From CAXMNX01 sp964194845 (GTDB lineage Bacteria > Pseudomonadota > Alphaproteobacteria > Rhodobacterales > Rhodobacteraceae), in NCBI GenBank assembly GCA_964194845.1, contig CAXMNX010000104.1, positions 25,216 through 89,215 on the forward strand: a stretch of 64,000 bases of DNA. The letters are read 5' to 3'. The notes beneath the pieces are model-generated. The model was not told where the DNA came from, ran no database searches, and saw only the letters and a list, made by a program, of their open reading frames with translations. The first letter of the stretch is position 1. Each line of letters begins with the position of its first letter. Both the position numbers and the translations under genes were made by a program. Of this stretch, positions 52,401 through 64,000 are shown piece by piece.

Positions 52401-53634
52401 GCGTGAAGAGGTTGAGCGTCTGGCCCGTGACCGGGACGACGAGTTGGCGATCCTTGAGCGCAACATCTATTCGCGCCTGAAGGACATGCTGATGGGCAAG
52501 GTCGCGGTGAAGGGCCCCAAGGGCGTGAGACCGAAGGCGAAGATCGACGATGAACTGCTTGAAACGCTGTCGCGCGGGCAGTGGTGGCAGCTTGCCGTCA
52601 GCGAAGAGAAACTGGCGCAGTCGATTGAAGCGCTGAACGCGCAATACGAGACGCAGAAGCGTGCGCTGGACCACCGCTTTGAAGACAAGGTGGAAAAGGT
52701 TCGCCGAGGCGATGATCTGCCGCCGGGTGTGATGAAGATGGTCAAAGTCTTTGTGGCCGTGAAGCGCAAGCTTCAGCCGGGCGACAAAATGGCCGGGCGT
52801 CATGGCAACAAGGGCGTAATCTCCAAAGTGGTCGCGATGGAGGACATGCCGTTCCTTGCCGACGGCACGCCGGTTGATTTCGTTCTGAACCCGCTGGGCG
52901 TTCCCAGCCGGATGAACGTGGGTCAAATTCTCGAGACCCATATGGGCTGGGCGTCGCGTGGTCTGGGCATCAAGATCGACGACGCGCTAGGCGAATACCG
53001 CCGGTCGGGCGACATGACCCCGGTGCGGGACGCGCTGAAGCTGGCTTACGGCGACGAGGTTTACAAAGACGGCATCAAGGGGTTGAGCGAAGAGCGTCTG
53101 GAAGAAGTGGCCGAGAATGCGACAAGCGGCGTTCCGATTGCAACGCCGGTCTTCGACGGCGCGAAAGAATCCGACGTAAACGAGGCGCTGGTGAAGGCGG
53201 GCTTTAGCGAAAGCGGTCAGTCGGATCTGTTCGACGGGCGGACGGGCGAGCAATTCGCGCGTCAGGTGACAGTGGGCATCAAGTATCTGCTTAAGCTGCA
53301 CCACTTGGTGGACGACAAGATCCACGCGCGCTCGACCGGGCCTTACAGCCTTGTCACGCAGCAGCCGTTGGGCGGTAAAGCCCAGTTCGGCGGCCAGCGT
53401 TTCGGGGAAATGGAGGTCTGGGCGCTGGAAGCTTACGGCGCGGCTTACACGCTTCAGGAGATGCTGACCGTCAAGTCCGACGACGTTGCAGGCCGGACCA
53501 AGGTCTACGAGTCGATCGTCAAGGGCGAAGACAACTTCGAAGCAGGTGTGCCGGAAAGCTTCAACGTTCTGGTGAAGGAAGTCCGGGGCCTCGGCCTGAA
53601 TATGGAGCTTCTGGATACGGTGGAGGATGAATGA
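49498..53634 (+). CDS. rpoB: RNA polymerase beta subunit
   Basis: A 1378-residue catalytic subunit. The rifampicin region [21 protein letters not shown] has wild-type residues at the common resistance sites. [18 protein letters not shown] and the C-terminal [20 protein letters not shown] are standard. The ATG follows GAAAGG. It is followed after 99 bp by rpoC. No insertion or frameshift is seen. Confidence 0.98.
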   Translation: [1378 protein letters not shown]

Positions 53635-53645
53635 CGGAACGGTTG

Positions 53646-53697
53646 CCGGGGTTAACCCCGGACTACGATCCGCCGGTAGGGCGGGGTTCACCCCGCC
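53646..53697 (+). repeat. Two GGGGTTnACCCC hairpins between rpoB and rpoC
   Basis: CCGGGGTTAACCCCGG (53646-53661) is a perfect palindrome, and GGCGGGGTTCACCCCGCC (53680-53697) is a near-perfect one sharing GGGGTTnACCCC. They fill half of the 99-bp gap. With no T run they should not terminate transcription and may instead be an RNase III or RNase E processing site. Confidence 0.65.
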
Positions 53698-53733
53698 ACG
53701 CCGCCTCCCTCCGCGAGATGCAAGGAATTTGAC

Positions 53734-57972
<4,239 letters not shown>

Positions 57973-57992
57973 GTACGACGATCACAATTATC

Positions 57993-58023
57993 GGGGCCTC
58001 CGCATTGGCGGGGGCCTTTTTTT
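57993..58023 (+). terminator. Rho-independent terminator of the rpoBC operon
   Basis: GGCCTCCGC/GCGGGGGCC forms nine pairs (one T-G) around ATTG and is followed by seven Ts. It begins 20 bases after the rpoC stop and separates this operon from the minus-strand cyclase. Confidence 0.92.
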
Positions 58024-58089
58024 GTGGGCGAATGTCGGCAATTAGCTTCGTGCGGAGTTATTCACGCCACGCACGATCGCGCCACAGAT

Positions 58090-59148
58090 TCATGTAAACC
58101 GTGCCACCCGTTCGCGCTGTATCGTGCTGGACAGGTTCAGCAGGCGCATTTCGCCCATCCCGCGTACCTCGTGTTGGCCGAGATCTGTCAAGGCGAACTC
58201 ATCAACCAATGCGTTCTTCATCTCGTCATGCGCAACGATCGCCATCGGCTTGGCGAAAAGCTGAAGCCTCGATGCGAGGTTCACCGCCTGGCCGAAGATG
58301 TCATAAACATATTTTTGCACACCCACGACCGAACCGACCACCGAACCGGTTGCAATGCCGACCCGGCAATTCCACTGGATCGCGCTGCTCTGGTTGCGCC
58401 GCTCCAAGTAACGAACGTAACGGATGGCACTGTTGGCGATTGCGCGGGAGTGATCCGGGTTCGGATCGGGCATACCGGAGACCGCAAGGTATGCGTCGCC
58501 CATTGTCTTTATCCGCTCGCAGCCGAATTGCTCGGAAATGCGGTCAAACGACGTGAAAATGTCGTTCAATTCGCTGACGATGACGTTCGGGTCCACCTCC
58601 GTCATCATCTTGGTGAAGCCAATAAAATCGAGCATCACCACCGAGACGCTTGTGTAAAGCTGGGGAGTGACTACGCCGAAAGTCTTGAATTCCTGGTAGA
58701 CTGCCTTCGGCATAATGTTGAGAAGCAGGCGCTCGACCCGTTCCTTTTCGAGCTCGATTTCGCGGGTGTTGCGCTCGACCATTGTGGAATAGGATTCGAT
58801 CATGGCTTCGAGTTCACGGATGCGGGTGATGTTCTGGCACTCGACGACCAGCATCGACTGGCCGTTGGAAATCGCGCGGCTGAAAGCCAGAGCGATCACC
58901 AGCTTGCGCCGCTTTGGTTTAACCGTCAGCTCGATAGCATGTGACTGGCCAGCATTGAGATCAGCGCGGAGGGCATCGATGTCGATGTCGGGAAAAACCG
59001 TGGGCAGTGTGGCACCGGCCGCAGGCTCGCCGAACCACTCGGAGAATTTCTCGTTATGGAACCAGAGATCGAGCTGGTCCTCGCCAGTAATCGCGATCCC
59101 GACCCCAATTGCCCGGAGCAGGTGCTCGTTAATTGCCGTGATGCTCAT
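58090..59148 (-). CDS. Class III adenylate cyclase with N-terminal PAS-like domain
   Basis: A 352-residue cytoplasmic signalling enzyme. Residues 1-110 look like a PAS/HNOBA-type sensor domain (LDLWFHNEKFSEWFGE). Residues 110-160 are a signalling coiled coil (ELEKERVERLLLNIMPKAV). Residues 165-345 are the cyclase. Metal aspartates are D174 (VMLDFIGFTK) and D218; K214 and D283 are the ATP-specifying pair; N290 and R294 (AVNLASR) complete the site. All six residues are present, so cAMP synthesis is predicted; the layout resembles soluble guanylate cyclase, but the specificity residues are of the adenylate type. Its ATG overlaps the globin stop by 4 bp. Confidence 0.88.
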   Translation of the reverse strand: MSITAINEHLLRAIGVGIAITGEDQLDLWFHNEKFSEWFGEPAAGATLPTVFPDIDIDALRADLNAGQSHAIELTVKPKRRKLVIALAFSRAISNGQSMLVVECQNITRIRELEAMIESYSTMVERNTREIELEKERVERLLLNIMPKAVYQEFKTFGVVTPQLYTSVSVVMLDFIGFTKMMTEVDPNVIVSELNDIFTSFDRISEQFGCERIKTMGDAYLAVSGMPDPNPDHSRAIANSAIRYVRYLERRNQSSAIQWNCRVGIATGSVVGSVVGVQKYVYDIFGQAVNLASRLQLFAKPMAIVAHDEMKNALVDEFALTDLGQHEVRGMGEMRLLNLSSTIQRERVARFT

Positions 59149-59513
59149 CCGGAGCCTTGGTTCACGATATAGCTGCGGCGCGCCTCGATCTCGTAGGCTA
59201 CTGCGTCGCGGTCGGCGGGATCGAAGCCGTGTTCGTCGAGGGACTCGGCAAGTAGCTTTGCCATTTCATCCATATCCTGATTTGAAATGTCGAACCTCGA
59301 GTGAAGCTGTTGGAGCCGATCGTTCGCAAAGGAAGCGGGGCCGCCGAGCAGGGACGAGATGAATTTAGTCTGGTGGTCCACCAACCGCTTCATATCGATA
59401 TCCTCGAAGAACTCGCCAATCTGGTCCGAGTCGAGTGCCTTGTCATAAAACGTCAGAACGACCCGGCTGATAGCTGCAAACCCACCATACTTTTGAAAGA
59501 GTGATTGCGACAT
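59145..59513 (-). CDS. Truncated hemoglobin (group I/N-like)
   Basis: A 122-residue two-on-two globin. The B-helix TFYDKALDSDQIGEFF places Y23 at the ligand-side B10 position. FISSLLGGPASF is the conserved EF segment, and H71 in LQQLHSRFDISNQDMDEM is the likely heme-binding F8. AGGGAAATTG precedes the ATG; the frame extends further but without homology. The stop overlaps the cyclase start (ATGA), so the pair is translated together. It could detoxify NO or supply a gas signal to the cyclase; the second is inference from the coupling. Confidence 0.88.
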   Translation of the reverse strand: MSQSLFQKYGGFAAISRVVLTFYDKALDSDQIGEFFEDIDMKRLVDHQTKFISSLLGGPASFANDRLQQLHSRFDISNQDMDEMAKLLAESLDEHGFDPADRDAVAYEIEARRSYIVNQGSG

Positions 59514-59666
59514 CAATTTCCCTTCGTGTTCGCAACATATACCCATCTTATCGAAATGGGGTAGCGACTTTGTTTTGGATTGCTGTCGCAGCGCCTTCAA
59601 CAGTATCGCCCGCAATTCGGACACTCCCGGCTTCCACATTCCGCCGCTTCGTGACAACGCTCACCC

Positions 59667-60563
59667 ATGGCACTTTCCCCCAACATGCGCGGTGCGCTTT
59701 TGATGACCGGGTCGATGACGGCGTTTACCGTTAACGACATTTTTATGAAGGTCCTAAGCGAGGGGTTTCCGTTTTTTCAATTGTTGCTGCTCAGAAGCGT
59801 GTTGACCGTATCTTTCATTGCTCTGCTGGCGTGGCAGGCGGGGGCGCTCAAAACGCAAGTGTCGCGCGATGACATGCGGCTGATGCTGATCCGAACGATT
59901 GCCGAGATCGGTGCCGCTTATTTCTTTCTGAACGCGCTTTTCAACATGCCGATCGCCAATGTCACGGCGATTATTCAGGCCTTGCCGCTGACCGTGACGC
60001 TGGGGGCGGCGGTAGTCTTGAAGGAACCGGTGGGTTGGCGGCGGTTTGCGGCCATCGGGATCGGATTTCTGGGTGTGATGTTGATCGTGCGGCCGGGCGG
60101 CGAAGGATTTTCGCAATATTCAGTGTTCGCGTTGCTGGCGGTTCTGTGTGTCACGATCCGCGATCTGGCGGCGCGGCGTTTGTCCAGTGGCGTGCCGTCG
60201 CTGTTTGTTGCACTGACGGCGGCGGTGGGCGTGACAATCTTCAGCTCTGTCGGGGCCATATTCGTGGATTGGCAGCCGATGAATGGCCTTGATCTGGCAC
60301 TTTTGGGATGTGCCGCACTGGCGATCATCGGCGGTTATCTGTTTTCGGTCATGGCGATGCGCGTGGGCGAGATCGGATTTGTGGCACCCTTCCGGTATTC
60401 GAGCCTTTTGTCTGCGCTGCTTCTTGGCTTTTTTGTCTTCGGCGAGTGGCCCGATGGGTGGACACAGATCGGTGCGATTGTCGTTGTGGCCACCGGGCTT
60501 TTCACGCTATGGCGCGAGCGGCATCAGGCGGTTAAATCAATCCCCGAAGTCAGGTCGCGATAA
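59667..60563 (+). CDS. DMT-superfamily (EamA) transporter
   Basis: A 298-residue inner-membrane protein with ten predicted helices in two EamA repeats. The first repeat has VLRSVLTVSFIALLAW-like (LLRSVLTVSFIALLAW) and ANVTAIIQALPLTVTLGAAVVLKEPVGWRR; the second has FVAPFRYSSLLSALLLGFFVFGEWPD. It exports or imports small metabolites, substrate unknown. It is divergent from the globin gene with 153 bp between starts. GTG or ATG alternatives nearby are less likely. Confidence 0.9.
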   Translation: MALSPNMRGALLMTGSMTAFTVNDIFMKVLSEGFPFFQLLLLRSVLTVSFIALLAWQAGALKTQVSRDDMRLMLIRTIAEIGAAYFFLNALFNMPIANVTAIIQALPLTVTLGAAVVLKEPVGWRRFAAIGIGFLGVMLIVRPGGEGFSQYSVFALLAVLCVTIRDLAARRLSSGVPSLFVALTAAVGVTIFSSVGAIFVDWQPMNGLDLALLGCAALAIIGGYLFSVMAMRVGEIGFVAPFRYSSLLSALLLGFFVFGEWPDGWTQIGAIVVVATGLFTLWRERHQAVKSIPEVRSR

Positions 60564-60578
60564 CTGCCTTTGGCGCTG

Positions 60579-60607
60579 TTGACAGCCCACCCGTACCCTT
60601 CTATACG
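60579..60607 (+). promoter_or_regulatory. Promoter of rpsL-rpsG-fusA-tuf
   Basis: TTGACA (60579-60584), a 17-bp spacer and TATACG (60602-60607) form a near-consensus promoter. The predicted leader of about 220 bases has a hairpin at 60668-60689 (GATC.GGGCC/GGCCC.GATC). The 269-bp gap before rpsL contains no gene. Confidence 0.75.
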
Positions 60608-60832
60608 GCGCGCACTTAGCCGCGCGGGTTGATCGCCTGAGCGACATCTACTGGATGAAGTGGTCACGATCCGGGCCCTGGCCCCGATCCTCTGGATACC
60701 CACCGCGTGTTCCCCAACGGATGGGAGCGCCGCGGTGTCATGTGTTTTCGTGGACGCGCGGAGACATGAATAACTGAAGCGGGGTTTGCGTGCCCTAAAA
60801 CATAGTGTTGCAACACGGGAAAGATTAACCGA

Positions 60833-61204
60833 ATGCCCACGATCCAACAGCTGATCCGCAAACCGCGGCGGCCAAAAGTGAAACGCTCGAAGTCGCTGCA
60901 CCTCGAGAGCTGCCCGCAAAAGCGCGGCGTCTGCACGCGCGTCTATACAACGACGCCGAAGAAGCCGAACTCGGCCATGCGGAAGGTCGCGAAAGTGCGC
61001 CTGACCAATGGCTTCGAAGTGATCAGCTATATCCCCGGTGAAAGCCACAACCTTCAGGAACACTCGGTGGTTCTGATCCGTGGCGGCCGGGTGAAAGACC
61101 TTCCCGGTGTTCGCTATCACATCCTGCGCGGTGTTCTTGACACGCAGGGCGTCAAAGACCGCAAGCAGCGCCGTTCGAAATACGGCGCCAAGCGTCCGAA
61201 GTAA
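60833..61204 (+). CDS. rpsL: 30S ribosomal protein S12 (uS12)
   Basis: A 123-residue decoding-centre protein. TPKKPNSAMRKVAKVRL holds K43 and GGRVKDLPGVRYH the second streptomycin-site lysine, both in the sensitive form. The gene starts ATG after GGGAAAG. rpsG follows after 13 bp. Confidence 0.98.
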   Translation: MPTIQQLIRKPRRPKVKRSKSLHLESCPQKRGVCTRVYTTTPKKPNSAMRKVAKVRLTNGFEVISYIPGESHNLQEHSVVLIRGGRVKDLPGVRYHILRGVLDTQGVKDRKQRRSKYGAKRPK

Positions 61205-61217
61205 GAGGATTATTTAG

Positions 61218-61688
61218 ATGTCCCGTCGTCACGCCGCCGAAAAGCGCGATATTCTGCCCGACGCCAAATATGGCGACCGGGTGCTGAGCAAATTCATGAA
61301 CAACCTGATGGTTGACGGTAAGAAGTCGCTTGCCGAGCGTATCGTTTATAACGCCTTCGATCGTGTGGAAGAGCGCCTGAAAACGTCGCCGCTCGAGGTT
61401 TTCCACGAGAGCCTTGAGCTTATCAAACCCTCGGTCGAGGTTCGCTCGCGCCGGGTCGGTGGGGCGACGTATCAGGTGCCTGTTGAGGTGCGCCCCGAGC
61501 GCCGCGAGGCATTGGCGATCCGCTGGCTGATCGAAGCCGCCAAAAAGCGCAACGAAAACACCATGGAAGAACGCCTTGCCGGCGAGTTGGCGGACGCCGT
61601 AAACGGCCGCGGCTCGGCCGTGAAAAAGCGCGAAGACACCCACAAGATGGCCGACGCTAACAAAGCGTTCAGCCATTATCGCTGGTAA
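61218..61688 (+). CDS. rpsG: 30S ribosomal protein S7 (uS7)
   Basis: A 156-residue protein that organises the head of the small subunit. MSRRHAAEKRDILPDAKYGDR and MEERLAGELADAVNGRGSAVKKREDTHKMADANKAF are standard. AGAGGA precedes the ATG. In other bacteria S7 represses this operon by binding the rpsL-rpsG gap, but the 13-bp gap here leaves little room. Confidence 0.98.
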   Translation: MSRRHAAEKRDILPDAKYGDRVLSKFMNNLMVDGKKSLAERIVYNAFDRVEERLKTSPLEVFHESLELIKPSVEVRSRRVGGATYQVPVEVRPERREALAIRWLIEAAKKRNENTMEERLAGELADAVNGRGSAVKKREDTHKMADANKAFSHYRW

Positions 61689-61707
61689 GATTTCAGGAGC
61701 CGCCCCG

Positions 61708-63825
<2,118 letters not shown>

Positions 63826-63859
63826 ATCGCGCGCCGGACCAGAATAAGAGGAGACCACC

Positions 63860-64000
63860 ATGGCGAAGGCAAAGTTTGACCGTTCGAAACCGCATGTGAA
63901 CATCGGCACGATTGGTCACGTTGACCATGGCAAGACGACATTGACGGCGGCGATCACCAAGCAGTTTGGCGAATTTCAGAGCTACGATTCAATCGACAGC
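63860..64000 (+). CDS. tuf: Elongation factor Tu (partial)
   Basis: The first 47 codons of EF-Tu, cut by the right edge. MAKAKFDRSKPHVNIGTIGH and VDHGKTTLTAAI (G1) are unmistakable. AAGAGGAG precedes the ATG. It completes the rpsL-rpsG-fusA-tuf order. Confidence 0.97.
   Translation, partial: MAKAKFDRSKPHVNIGTIGHVDHGKTTLTAAITKQFGEFQSYDSIDS

Noticed and set aside
51148..52941. 597-codon frame on the minus strand
   Set aside because: It is antisense to rpoB, rich in His and Arg from complemented codons, and has no ribosome site or domain.

Overview
The window is a chromosomal segment of a GC-rich alphaproteobacterium, almost certainly a Rhodobacteraceae member of the roseobacter type. The evidence is the Irr-fabA-fabB-fabI cluster, the short-form hisG with hisZ, a class II B12-dependent ribonucleotide reductase, a 44-residue aa3-oxidase subunit IV, a Hint_2 protein, and short dispersed repeats next to gene 3' ends. 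I see no prophage, transposase, integrase or CRISPR array. Nearly all genes belong to known families. The less ordinary material is in small RNAs, leaders, repeats and a few coupled gene pairs. All function calls are from reading the sequence; no database search was run.

Layout. 1-3385 (minus): a nucleoside-type BMP ABC transporter whose permease runs off the left edge. 3574-5827 (minus): rimI, tsaB, a NifU-type Fe-S scaffold protein and a universal stress protein. 5877-8469 (minus): an OCD/mu-crystallin enzyme, a class IV aminotransferase, a VOC protein and slyX. 8535-11778 (plus): hisS-hisZ-hisG, coupled by ATGA overlaps. 11860-14869: a DUF1489 gene, a tRNA-like gene with an insertion in the anticodon loop, then nrdJ. 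15040-16934: a Hint_2 protein, then rpsD with its own promoter and terminator. 17106-24986 (minus): a fatty-acid beta-oxidation cluster with two MerR regulators and an ACGT-repeat operator. 25108-27379 (plus): two PaaI thioesterases and a MATE exporter, all overlapping. 27664-29045 (minus): pyrD and a DUF952 gene. 29174-31491 (plus): a periplasmic 5'-nucleotidase and a SRAP protein. 31541-34677: irr divergent from fabA-fabB-fabI.

34693-36378 (minus): an AA_synth protein and the Sua5/TsaC tRNA-modification enzyme. 36505-40578 (plus): an acyl-CoA dehydrogenase, an MBL hydrolase, a DUF6173 protein, aa3 oxidase subunit IV and a lipoprotein. 40784-41811 (minus): azlD-azlC. 41870-45663 (plus): fdhD, a YcxB-like membrane protein, mobA, mobB and moeA, all with 4-bp overlaps. 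45914-47887 (minus): a membrane O-acyltransferase. 48066-57972 (plus): rplJ-rplL-rpoB-rpoC with a structured leader. 58090-59513 (minus): a truncated hemoglobin coupled to a class III cyclase. 59667-60563: a DMT transporter. 60579-64000: rpsL-rpsG-fusA-tuf, with tuf cut by the right edge.

The regions most worth following up are the interrupted tRNA upstream of nrdJ, the globin-cyclase pair (a candidate gas-sensing cyclic-nucleotide system split over two coupled genes), the mutually exclusive stems in the rplJ leader, the 24-bp palindrome between MATE and pyrD, and the double-hairpin-plus-ATTT repeat family.
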